A stretch of DNA of 8,630 nt from Gammaproteobacteria bacterium (GCA_023136715.1 JAGLQT010000064.1:1-8630); one strand, 5' to 3'; shown: positions 1 through 6,340, numbered from the stretch's first letter. Notes: generated by a model from the sequence alone, not told the origin. Numbers and translations: made by a program.

Positions 1-190
1 GACCACAGGTCGGGAAACACAGCTTGGGAAAGTATTTATAAAGTTGAGATACACGACCACCTATAGAGGCGCGTTTCTCAATAACGATAACCTGTTTGCC
101 AACTTCAGCAGCCTCAATCGCAGCAGTCATGCCGCTGATGCCTCCGCCAACAACCAGGATGGTCTGGTTAGTTGCAACTATTTCCGACAT
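1..190 (-). CDS. qmoA: QmoA, HdrA-like FAD/iron-sulfur subunit of the Qmo complex (5' end only)
   Basis: Only the first 63 codons lie in the window; the gene runs off the left edge. The product starts MSEIVATNQTILVVGGGISG, a Rossmann FAD-binding fold with the GxGxxG signature at residues 15-20, followed by an acidic strand end (VIVIEKR) and GGRVSQL. It then reads KYFPKLCFPTCG, with Cys58 and Cys62 in the spacing typical of HdrA/QmoA iron-sulfur ligands. In known systems QmoABC is a membrane complex that links the quinone pool to APS reductase, in sulfate reducers and, running in reverse, in many sulfur oxidisers. The start is supported by a GGAGGAAT ribosome binding site 3 nt upstream. qmoB and qmoC would be expected further left, outside the window. 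A general HdrA homologue is the main alternative, but the YFPKLC...TCG stretch fits QmoA best. Confidence 0.85.
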   Translation of the reverse strand, partial: MSEIVATNQTILVVGGGISGMTAAIEAAEVGKQVIVIEKRASIGGRVSQLYKYFPKLCFPTCG

Positions 191-193
191 CTT

Positions 194-201
194 ATTCCTC
201 C
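194..201 (-). promoter_or_regulatory. Ribosome binding site of qmoA
   Basis: On the minus strand GGAGGAAT lies 3 nt before the ATG at 190. It is the best match to the anti-Shine-Dalgarno sequence I noticed in the window and fixes the qmoA start. Confidence 0.8.
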
Positions 202-243
202 AAAGGATCATGTGTCAGTATCAAAAAAGCCATTTAAATCAAT

Positions 244-272
244 AAGATAAAATAACTAAAGAATTCTTTCAA
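244..272 (-). promoter_or_regulatory. Candidate sigma-70 promoter of qmoA
   Basis: On the minus strand TTGAAA (272-267, five of six matches to the -35 consensus) is followed after exactly 17 nt by TATCTT (249-244, four of six matches to -10). This places the transcript start near 237, about 47 nt before the qmoA ATG. The surrounding DNA is AT-rich, so chance matches are possible. The perfect palindrome at 274-297 ends just upstream of the -35 box, where an activator would sit. Confidence 0.4.
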
Positions 273-273
273 A

Positions 274-297
274 ATATCAGGACATTAGGCCTGATAT
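274..297. repeat. Perfect inverted repeat upstream of qmoA, possible operator
   Basis: ATATCAGG and CCTGATAT are perfect 8-bp complements separated by 8 nt. Relative to the candidate qmoA promoter the centre would be near -47. The arrangement looks like a dimeric regulator site. On the minus strand it could also fold as a hairpin followed by TTTT, so a weak terminator or attenuator is an alternative. Confidence 0.45.
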
Positions 298-366
298 AAG
301 GAGTGCATATCTTACCCGTTTCAGTTTAATTTCTCTATATACTGCGCAATTGTTGAGACAGTAATA

Positions 367-397
367 TTCTATAAGCGGATAGAATTTACTTATAGAA
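367..397. repeat. Perfect inverted repeat upstream of ychJ, possible operator
   Basis: TTCTATAAG at 367-375 and CTTATAGAA at 389-397 are perfect 9-bp complements with a 13-nt spacer. A third half-site, ATAGAA, lies inside the spacer region at 379-384. The centre-to-centre distance of 22 bp is about two helical turns, suitable for a dimeric or paired regulator. TATAAG at 370-375 also resembles a -10 box. The site is 56 nt before the ychJ start and about 177 nt before qmoA, so it could act on either gene. Confidence 0.4.
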
Positions 398-452
398 AAA
401 GCAAAATAATAATAAAACAACTCAAAACACATCAAAATTTACGATTAGAGCC

Positions 453-845
453 ATGAACAACCCCGAAAACTGTCCCTGTGGATCAGAAAAAAGCTTCGTC
501 CAATGCTGCGGTATATACCTGAATGGCGAGGCTAAAGCTGAAACTGCGGAACAACTAATGCACTCACGCTACAGCGCCTACGCAAAAGAGAATGAATCTT
601 ATTTAAAAAACACATGGCATCCAGATACTCAACCTGAAACTATTGAATTTGAACCCGACATAAAATGGATAAGACTGCGCATCAAAAACACGGAAAAAGG
701 TGGCGCGGATGATGAGCAGGGAACGGTTGAATTTATCGCCACTTACAAAAAAAATGGCCGTGCATTTCAGCTACACGAAATTAGTCGGTTTGTTCGAAAT
801 AATGGGGCGTGGGTTTATCTGGATGGAGAAGACAACAACAATTAG
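453..845 (+). CDS. ychJ: YchJ-family (UPF0225) protein with N-terminal SEC-C metal-binding motif
   Basis: The 130-residue product begins with a SEC-C zinc motif, CPCGSEKSFVQCCG, with Cys7, Cys9, Cys18 and Cys19. The characteristic YchJ segment follows at about residues 35-56 (LMHSRYSAYAKEN... and NTWHP), then an NTF2-like alpha/beta domain ending in LHEISRFVRNNGAWVYLDG. The family's cellular role is not firmly established. SEC-C motifs bind zinc and in SecA contact SecB and ribosomes. E. coli YchJ is longer and carries a second, C-terminal SEC-C motif; here the protein stops at DGEDNNN and has only the first. No good Shine-Dalgarno sequence precedes the ATG. The gene is the only complete one on the plus strand, divergent from qmoA and convergent with the gene at 871-1476, with a 25-nt gap. 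Confidence 0.9.
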   Translation: MNNPENCPCGSEKSFVQCCGIYLNGEAKAETAEQLMHSRYSAYAKENESYLKNTWHPDTQPETIEFEPDIKWIRLRIKNTEKGGADDEQGTVEFIATYKKNGRAFQLHEISRFVRNNGAWVYLDGEDNNN

Positions 846-870
846 AATACCGTCAGCCAATAACTACTGG

Positions 871-1476
871 CTAATAAGCCTCCTGCGCTTGTTCTCTAAA
901 CTTCCGTTTATTATTTTTCCTGTTTTTCTTCTGCTTCGGCTCCAGCAAACCTTCGTCCTCAAGCTGCTGCCTAACCAGCTTCTTAACTTCCCTAAATTCC
1001 TTGCGTTGCTCAGGCGACAGATTATTGTCCCGTTTACGCTGTTTTAATAACACCTCTTCTGCATACAATTCCATGTTGTCAATATAAACAGGTTCGACTT
1101 TGGGTTTTGCCTGAACCTGCGGCTTCACATGAACATATTCACCTTCCTCACCAACGGGTAACACTTCCATCGAAACCAGCCTTGCCATCTCACAGCCTGC
1201 ACTCTTCTCATGCCGCAAGACTGTATTCACATCAGAAGTCAGATATTTAAGCGCCTGACTCAGACGCATACCCTCAACCGACTCAACCGAATGATCCGCG
1301 TTAACAGGAAAACTCAATTCAAAACCATACTGCCCCGCTAAAGCACTTAATGCCTGCTGCAAGGTATTCACCTGCTGCCCTAATTGCACAACAGGATCAC
1401 AAGTATCACCCCGATCAGCATGTACCGAAGTAACAAAACAAAACAAAGGAAGTAGATATAAAAAAAACTTTTTCAT
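871..1476 (-). CDS. Exported STN-like protein with basic C-terminus, function unknown
   Basis: The 201-residue product starts MKKFFLYLLPLFCFVTSVHA, a clear Sec signal peptide with probable cleavage after Ala20. Residues about 38-110 (LQQALSALAGQYGFELSF, then LSQALKYLTSDVNTVL) resemble the short N-terminal domain of secretins and TonB-dependent receptors (STN), a small periplasmic beta-alpha fold. Two mature cysteines, Cys26 and Cys95, could form a disulfide. Residues about 135-201 are predicted helical and extremely rich in Lys, Arg, Glu and Gln (for example KQKKNRKNNKRK). No outer-membrane barrel follows, so this is not a secretin or receptor itself. The frame is open upstream to 1620, but the signal peptide fixes the start at 1476, 13 nt after the sulfotransferase gene, which suggests one transcript. 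The function is not recognised; the STN call is moderate. Confidence 0.75.
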   Translation of the reverse strand: MKKFFLYLLPLFCFVTSVHADRGDTCDPVVQLGQQVNTLQQALSALAGQYGFELSFPVNADHSVESVEGMRLSQALKYLTSDVNTVLRHEKSAGCEMARLVSMEVLPVGEEGEYVHVKPQVQAKPKVEPVYIDNMELYAEEVLLKQRKRDNNLSPEQRKEFREVKKLVRQQLEDEGLLEPKQKKNRKNNKRKFREQAQEAY

Positions 1477-1489
1477 AAAACTCAAAAGT

Positions 1490-3703
1490 TTAAGGTTCAA
1501 TATGATCGTACAGTTCTTTGATATGGTCTTTGTACGCTTCCCACCGTGCCACTGATTTTTTATAAATCGGCTGACGCACCTGGGTAATACTTGCGGTACG
1601 AACAAGGCGGTCTGAATCATAAAATTTCAGGCAGCTTTCATCCCAGTCCAGACCAATGTAATCGATCAAGCGTTTTGATTCTTCTTCCTGATTCGCCACC
1701 AGGTCTTCATAATTCATTTCAATAAAACGATCCGGTATCACTTTATGCCAATGATCCATAATGCGCTGATACTGCTTAATACGTTCGCGCAAATGCTCTT
1801 CATCACAGGCCCAGCGAATCGCGCCAAACTGCGTTAGCCAGCAGGATAAAGCTACATCGCGCGCATCACGCTTAGCATGAATAATTTTTGCATTGGGAAA
1901 CAAAGTTAATATCCAACCGACCAGGCTGTAGTTATCGGGCATTTTATCAACCACACGCAAAGCATCTGACTTATCTGCTTTATCCTTTAACTCCTGCAAC
2001 TGCGCCAGATAACGTCGAGAAACACTGGCAATTTCGTCCTTGGTAATATTTTGAAGATTAGATAAATCTTCATCTTTATCATCCAGCCCCGTATTAGTGA
2101 ATTTACTAAATGCCTGACCAGCAAAATTACGCTCACCAATACCCAACACTTTCGAATGTCTGGCAAGAATCTGCTCCGTTAAGGTTGTACCCGAACGAGG
2201 CATAGCAACAATAAATGTCGGGGTCTCATCTAGGTTACCCAGTTCTTTCACCTGCTCAAAATATTCAGGTGTATAAGTCTCAATTAATCGCGTGATATGC
2301 TCTTCGTATTGCTTTACATCATATTCCCAACCGCGTTTGGATTTATGCTGCCACTGGTATTCATTGCCTTTTTTCATGTGCTCAGCAGCTTTCTTCGCAT
2401 CCTTCTGCGAATCATAATAATAAGCTAACGCGTTATGCAAGCCCCCCAGAGAACCTGCTCGCAGCTTTTCATTTTCCAATAGCTTTTCTATTGTTTTAAC
2501 ATAAGACAAATCGAGTTTGCCACGTTGCGACGTAGCAAGACCATTTAAAGCTGGAATGCATTTTGGACTTTGATCGAGCGCGGTATGGTATTCCTCTAGC
2601 GCTTTGTCCACGGCACCCGATGATGAAAGAATATGACCGATCCTGGCGTGTAAAGCAGTACGTTGTGGCTGTAATTTCTGCACCTTTCTTAAATATTCCA
2701 AAGCAGTTTCAGCATCGCCATCTTCCCAGACAGTATCCGCCATCGACATTAACACTTCGATATTATCCGGCTCTTTTTCCAGCAAAGGCGTCAATATTTC
2801 TGATGCCTGCAACAAATTTCCAGAATCACGAATAATATTAGCCAATCCACATTGTGCCTCAATATTCTCTTCATCGATGGTTAAGGCTTTATGGTACCAG
2901 CTCGAAGCTTCACCCTTATCACTGATTTCCAGCCAGACTTTACCAATGGCAACACACAGGTCTGTATTTTCAGAATCAACTTCAAAGGCATCGGCATAGA
3001 CTTCCATTGCCTCTTCCAGCTCTTCTATTTGCACATAACAGTCACCGAGGTTTTTTCTGGCCTCAATATTTTTTGGCTCAAGCTCGATCACTTTTTTGCA
3101 ATGCTCAATTGCCTTATCCATGTTCTGAATATGGCGCATTAACGGTGCCATATTATTGTGCGCACGTACTAGCGCATCATCCATTGCCAAAGCCTTGCTA
3201 TAGAGCTTTATCGACTCTTTCCATTGCCTGTTCTCACGGGTTGCATCAGCTAGTGCACAAACATAGTCGGCATTATCCTTATGATTGGTTGAAAGATAAC
3301 GGTACTGCTTCATCGCCTTCTCAGGCTGCTTGTTTTCGATATAGGCACTACCCAGGTTGTAGCGTGCCTGTTCATAATTGCGCTTTAACTCAACCGCTTT
3401 TTCCAGATATTTAATAGCATTATCCAGATCATCCGAGCGCAAATAAGCCACACCCAGGTTGGCGTTCATCACCGCATCGTCTGATCGCTGTTCAACAGCC
3501 TTTTTCAACCACTCTATCGCCTGCTCGTAATCTTCAGCCATCAGCAGCGACAGGCCAAATACATATTGCGTTTCACAATCCAGTGGCGCCTGATCAACAA
3601 GACTCTGCGCATGCAGTTTTGCATCGCTAACATTACCTGCATTCAGCAGACTCAATACCGTTGCTTTGGAGGCAGGATCAACCAGATTAATTTGCTGCGG
3701 CAT
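1490..3703 (-). CDS. TPR-repeat sulfotransferase fusion protein
   Basis: The 737-residue product has two parts. Residues about 10-390 are tandem tetratricopeptide repeats, with units such as NLGVAYLRSDDLDNAIKYL and NLGSAYIENKQPEKAMKQY. Residues about 493-735 form a PAPS-dependent sulfotransferase domain: the 5'-phosphosulfate loop PRSGTT at 502-507, the 3'-phosphate motif KRDARDVALS at 611-620, DKMPDNY at 586-592, and a C-terminal RTASITQVRQPIY...RW at 703-721. The family transfers sulfate from PAPS to hydroxyl or amine acceptors, and the TPR array probably binds a protein or the acceptor. The substrate cannot be told from sequence. No signal peptide or membrane segment is seen, so it is likely cytoplasmic. 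The start follows a weak GGATGA-type site. The gene lies after a strong terminator and so needs its own promoter in roughly 37 nt of AT-rich DNA. Confidence 0.92.
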   Translation of the reverse strand: MPQQINLVDPASKATVLSLLNAGNVSDAKLHAQSLVDQAPLDCETQYVFGLSLLMAEDYEQAIEWLKKAVEQRSDDAVMNANLGVAYLRSDDLDNAIKYLEKAVELKRNYEQARYNLGSAYIENKQPEKAMKQYRYLSTNHKDNADYVCALADATRENRQWKESIKLYSKALAMDDALVRAHNNMAPLMRHIQNMDKAIEHCKKVIELEPKNIEARKNLGDCYVQIEELEEAMEVYADAFEVDSENTDLCVAIGKVWLEISDKGEASSWYHKALTIDEENIEAQCGLANIIRDSGNLLQASEILTPLLEKEPDNIEVLMSMADTVWEDGDAETALEYLRKVQKLQPQRTALHARIGHILSSSGAVDKALEEYHTALDQSPKCIPALNGLATSQRGKLDLSYVKTIEKLLENEKLRAGSLGGLHNALAYYYDSQKDAKKAAEHMKKGNEYQWQHKSKRGWEYDVKQYEEHITRLIETYTPEYFEQVKELGNLDETPTFIVAMPRSGTTLTEQILARHSKVLGIGERNFAGQAFSKFTNTGLDDKDEDLSNLQNITKDEIASVSRRYLAQLQELKDKADKSDALRVVDKMPDNYSLVGWILTLFPNAKIIHAKRDARDVALSCWLTQFGAIRWACDEEHLRERIKQYQRIMDHWHKVIPDRFIEMNYEDLVANQEEESKRLIDYIGLDWDESCLKFYDSDRLVRTASITQVRQPIYKKSVARWEAYKDHIKELYDHIEP

Positions 3704-3738
3704 TACTTATCATCCATCAAAAACATATTAAAAACTCT

Positions 3739-3775
3739 TAAATAAAAACAGCCGCCCCTGACGGGAACGGCTGTT
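3739..3775 (-). terminator. Rho-independent terminator after the CTERM-like remnant
   Basis: On the minus strand AACAGCCG (3775-3768) pairs perfectly with CGGCTGTT (3754-3747). An inner CCC/GGG pairing is also possible, and the stem is followed by a T-rich tract (TTTTTATTT). It lies 32 nt after the stop codon at 3808, and would end transcription from the cysG side before the sulfotransferase gene. Confidence 0.85.
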
Positions 3776-3807
3776 CAATCTTAACAAAAAGGTACAAGCT
3801 TAAATGC

Positions 3808-4078
3808 TTATTTACCCTTCCTGAAACGTCTCAGCAGGGCAGTCAGGCCCAGCATTGCAAACAATCCAAAGCCTGTTGCACCGATACCTGAGAACGCCAT
3901 CATCGTCATCAGAAGCAGGAGTAGACTCAGCAGGCTGAGCGTAGTTCACAATCTCAGCTTTCTCTTGTGTGCTTAAATCTACTAGCAAACCTGCTGCATC
4001 CGCAGCTTCCAGCGATGCAACATCAGCCGCAGCAGCTTCTGCTCCGGCATTGGTTTTGTGCTCCTCGATAAAGCTAAA
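3808..4078 (-). pseudogene. Frame-disrupted remnant with C-terminal anchor/sorting-like tail
   Basis: No single frame reads across this stretch. One minus-strand frame from about 4078 to 3902 is open and coding-like (RNY-type, Ala/Asp/Glu-rich), giving segments such as AGAEAAAADVASLEAADAAG, VDLSTQEKAEIVNYAQ and ESTPASDDD, but it has no ATG, GTG or TTG start after its last upstream stop. At about 3900-3910 the reading moves by +1 into the frame that ends at 3808. That frame encodes MAFSGIGATGFGLFAMLG followed by LTALLRRFRKGK, a glycine-rich hydrophobic helix and Arg/Lys tail like C-terminal sorting or anchor signals. A terminator follows. I interpret it as a 5'-truncated and frameshifted gene remnant. 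One or two sequencing errors in a small intact gene are the alternative: GAGGAG lies 10 nt before an ATG at 4050, but that frame closes after 22 codons. It starts directly after the cysG stop codon. Confidence 0.55.
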
Positions 4079-4080
4079 TC

Positions 4081-5508
4081 TTAATCTTTGTAGGCAAACA
4101 CGCTATCTTCGTCATCTTCATGCTGCTCTTCCACCCATTTAAGTTTATCGTGCAAAGTAACGACTTCGCCGACGATAATGAGTGTAGGTGGTTTGATGTC
4201 TTTACTTTTTATTGTTTCGAGCAAGGTGTCCAGTGTGGCGGTATAAACGCGTTGCTGTGGTGTCGTGCCCTGCTCGACTAATGCAACCGGTGTTGAACTC
4301 GGCAAACCATGTGCAACCATTTCTTTACACAAGGTAGGCGCACCGTGCAGCCCCATGTAAAACACGACGGTTTGATTTGGATGTGCCAGTGCCTTCCAGT
4401 TCAGGTCTACCGAACCGTCTTTTAAATGACCGGTAACAAATACACAGGACTGTGCGTAATCACGATGTGTTAAAGGAATGCCGGCGTAAGAGGAACAACC
4501 ACTGGCTGCGGTAATACCGGGAACGATTTGAAAAGCCACGCCTTCCTGCGCCAGCAGTTCAATTTCTTCACCACCACGACCAAAAATAAATGGATCACCA
4601 CCTTTGAGACGCAGCACACGCTTACCCTCTTTGGCCAGGCGCACCAGCAACTGGTTAATATTTTCCTGTTGCATGGTGTGTTTGTCACGTTCTTTGCCGA
4701 CATAAACAATCTCGGCATCGCGGCGTACCATATCCATAATCGCCGGTGAAACCAGTCGATCATAAACCACCACATCAGCCTGTTGCATTAAGCGCAGAGC
4801 ACGGAAGGTTAAAAGGTCAGGATCACCGGGGCCAGCGCCAACGAGAAAAACTTCGCCGGGCAATTCGGGCTGCGCCGATTTTTCAGTAATAGCTTTATCC
4901 AGCAAGATTTTGGCTTCTTCTTCATGGCCGGTAAAAACCAGTTCAGCAATTCGACCTTCTAAAACACTTTCCCAGAAACTACGGCGCGACTCCACATTGG
5001 GGAAGGCAGCTTTGACTTTATCCCTGAAACTTTCTGCCAGTGCACCGAGCCGGCCATAAGCAGCAGGGATCATACCTTCCAGCTTGGTGCGAATTAAACG
5101 TGCCAGCACCGGTGAAGTACCACCGGTTGAAATAGCAATTTGTACGGGGGAGCGATCGACCATCGACGGCATAATAAAACTGCACAGTTGTGGATTATCG
5201 ACCACATTCACCGGCAATTTTTTCTCGTGCGCCAGTGCTGACACCTGCTCATTAACATCACGCTGATTGGTCGCGGCGATAACGATAACGCAGTCAGCCA
5301 TATCTTCGGCTGAAAAAGTTTTAGCTTTATGCTGAATTTGCCCAGCTGCTGCAAGCTCACTCAACTCGGAACATAATTCTGGCGAGACAACGGTAACAGC
5401 ACCTTCAGCTTTTCTGAGCAGCGCCACTTTACGTGCAGCGATTGAACCGCCACCAACCACCAGACACGGTCGTTGCTTGATTTGAACAAATATGGGCAGG
5501 TAATTCAT
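4081..5508 (-). CDS. cysG: Siroheme synthase CysG (SUMT / precorrin-2 dehydrogenase / ferrochelatase)
   Basis: The 475-residue product matches full-length trifunctional CysG. Residues 1 to about 205 form the NAD-dependent precorrin-2 dehydrogenase and ferrochelatase module, with VVGGGSIAARK at 17-27, Asp104 in NVVDNP (the catalytic Asp of the family) and FIMPSMVDRSP at 111-121. Residues about 217-455 form the uroporphyrinogen-III methyltransferase, with VGAGPGDPDLLT at 223-234, YDRLVS from 249 (Asp250), KGGDPFIFGRGGEE at 302-315, VPGITAASG at 329-337 and FYM at 383-385. Together they turn uroporphyrinogen III into siroheme using SAM, NAD and iron. At the position of the phosphorylated Ser128 of the enterobacterial enzyme there is Thr128, next to Ser127. 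An acidic tail extends the C-terminus. GGAGAG lies 5 nt before the start. It follows the glutaredoxin gene by 36 nt. Siroheme would serve DsrAB or assimilatory sulfite or nitrite reductase. Confidence 0.97.
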   Translation of the reverse strand: MNYLPIFVQIKQRPCLVVGGGSIAARKVALLRKAEGAVTVVSPELCSELSELAAAGQIQHKAKTFSAEDMADCVIVIAATNQRDVNEQVSALAHEKKLPVNVVDNPQLCSFIMPSMVDRSPVQIAISTGGTSPVLARLIRTKLEGMIPAAYGRLGALAESFRDKVKAAFPNVESRRSFWESVLEGRIAELVFTGHEEEAKILLDKAITEKSAQPELPGEVFLVGAGPGDPDLLTFRALRLMQQADVVVYDRLVSPAIMDMVRRDAEIVYVGKERDKHTMQQENINQLLVRLAKEGKRVLRLKGGDPFIFGRGGEEIELLAQEGVAFQIVPGITAASGCSSYAGIPLTHRDYAQSCVFVTGHLKDGSVDLNWKALAHPNQTVVFYMGLHGAPTLCKEMVAHGLPSSTPVALVEQGTTPQQRVYTATLDTLLETIKSKDIKPPTLIIVGEVVTLHDKLKWVEEQHEDDEDSVFAYKD

Positions 5509-5544
5509 TAATCTCTCCGCGCGTGAGCGAATCTTATTTAAAGC

Positions 5545-5808
5545 TTATGCAGACTCGAGCAATTTTTTAAGTTCGCCCGACTGGTTAGCAGCAGAAAGAT
5601 CATCAAAACCACCGACGTGATGATCACCGATAAAAATCTGTGGCACGGTACGACGACCGGTAACTTTCACCATGTATTCAAACTTGGATGGATCTTCATC
5701 AACTTTGATTAATTTATATTCCAGGTCTTTATTCTGAAGTAACCTTTCAGCTGCCACACAAAAGCCGCAAAACTTGCTTGAATAAATTGTAATCTCAGGT
5801 TGAGCCAT
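5545..5808 (-). CDS. grxC: Glutaredoxin, class 1 (GrxC-type) with CGFC active site
   Basis: The 87-residue product is a single thioredoxin-fold domain of typical glutaredoxin length. The active site is CGFC (Cys14, Cys17) after YSSKF, in place of the usual CPYC. TVPQIFI at 54-60 supplies the cis-proline (Pro56), and GGFDDL at 66-71 is the glutathione-binding segment. It would reduce protein disulfides and glutathione mixed disulfides in the cytoplasm using glutathione. The dithiol motif and short length argue against a monothiol CGFS iron-sulfur carrier, although CGFC differs from that motif by one residue. The gene lies 36 nt upstream of cysG and 53 nt downstream of the DUF302 gene, all on one strand, consistent with a shared transcript. 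The start has only a weak ribosome binding site (TGGTAA). Confidence 0.92.
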   Translation of the reverse strand: MAQPEITIYSSKFCGFCVAAERLLQNKDLEYKLIKVDEDPSKFEYMVKVTGRRTVPQIFIGDHHVGGFDDLSAANQSGELKKLLESA

Positions 5809-5861
5809 ATTAGTTACCAGTCAAATGTATTTTATTAAATAAGTATTTTATATCGATTAAT

Positions 5862-6248
5862 TTATAAACGTTCAATCACAGCTTTCAATTTTTCGCGTAC
5901 TTCGGTCGCAATGCCACCCAAAGCTTCGTTCTCAATCGCCATCATCGAGGCCATTGGATCAACTGCAGCAACTTCTACTTTGCCATCAGTCGTTTCCTGA
6001 ACAATGACATTACAGGGCAACATGGTGCCGATTTTATCTTCGGCGGTAAGCGCCTTGTGTGCATAACCGGGGTTGCAGGCACCCAGGATAGTGTAACGCT
6101 GAAAATCCACATCCAGCTTTTTCTTTAATGTGCCGCTGACATCAATCGTGGTCAGCACGCCAAAACCTTCGTCCCCTAGCAAGCTAGTGACACGTTCAAT
6201 CGCATCTTCAAAGGAATCATCAATAATTTTTGAGAAATAGTAAGACAT
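5862..6248 (-). CDS. DUF302 family protein
   Basis: The product is 128 residues from the ATG at 6248. A GTG at 6254 is also in frame, but GGGGGT lies at the proper distance for the ATG and overlaps the GTG. The sequence matches the DUF302 pattern: an N-terminal SFEDAIERV helix, then LGDEGFGVLTTIDV, then YTILGACNPGYAHKAL at 52-67, MLPCNVIVQE at 76-85 and VAAVDPMASM at 94-103. The two cysteines, Cys58 and Cys79, sit in the conserved core. There is no signal peptide or membrane segment. The biochemical role of the family is not established. In known genomes members often occur near redox and sulfur-metabolism genes, and here a glutaredoxin and cysG follow on the same strand. Confidence 0.85.
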   Translation of the reverse strand: MSYYFSKIIDDSFEDAIERVTSLLGDEGFGVLTTIDVSGTLKKKLDVDFQRYTILGACNPGYAHKALTAEDKIGTMLPCNVIVQETTDGKVEVAAVDPMASMMAIENEALGGIATEVREKLKAVIERL

Positions 6249-6275
6249 AAGCACCCCCGTATAATCTGGAGACGG

Positions 6276-6281
6276 ATTATA
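6276..6281 (-). promoter_or_regulatory. Candidate -10 box for the DUF302-glutaredoxin-cysG cluster
   Basis: TATAAT on the minus strand is a perfect -10 match, 27 nt before the DUF302 start codon. This would give a leader of about 20 nt that includes the GGGGGT ribosome binding site. No good -35 box is seen at 16-18 nt spacing, so an activator may be needed or the match may be chance. Confidence 0.35.
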
Positions 6282-6340
6282 ACCTTTTGCTAATAAAGAA
6301 GAAATCTGCTTTTTTCGCGCTTATAGGCCAAACAGCCGGG

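Noticed and set aside
44..250. Plus-strand open frame of 68 codons opposite qmoA
   Set aside because: It mirrors the conserved QmoA coding sequence and has no ribosome binding site or recognisable feature.
854..872. Short hairpin AGCCA...TGGCT between the convergent genes as a bidirectional terminator
   Set aside because: The stem is only 5 bp and no T-tract follows on either strand.
700..1047. Plus-strand open frame overlapping the end of ychJ and the start of the convergent gene
   Set aside because: It overlaps two better supported genes in other frames; its hydrophobic run comes from reading the Lys/Arg-rich coding region backwards.
1477..1620. A longer start (1620) for the gene at 871-1476, overlapping the sulfotransferase gene by 131 nt
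   Set aside because: The extra 48 residues lie antiphase within the conserved C-terminus of the sulfotransferase and precede a clear signal peptide, so the start at 1476 is far more likely.
3984..4050. 22-codon open frame MPEQKLL... with GAGGAG ahead of the ATG
   Set aside because: The spacing of the site is acceptable but the peptide is short and unlike a protein, and the coding-like signal is in another frame.
5809..5861. AT-rich gap between the DUF302 and glutaredoxin genes as a separate promoter
   Set aside because: TATAAA-like strings occur, but no -35/-10 pair at good spacing stands out from the AT-rich background.
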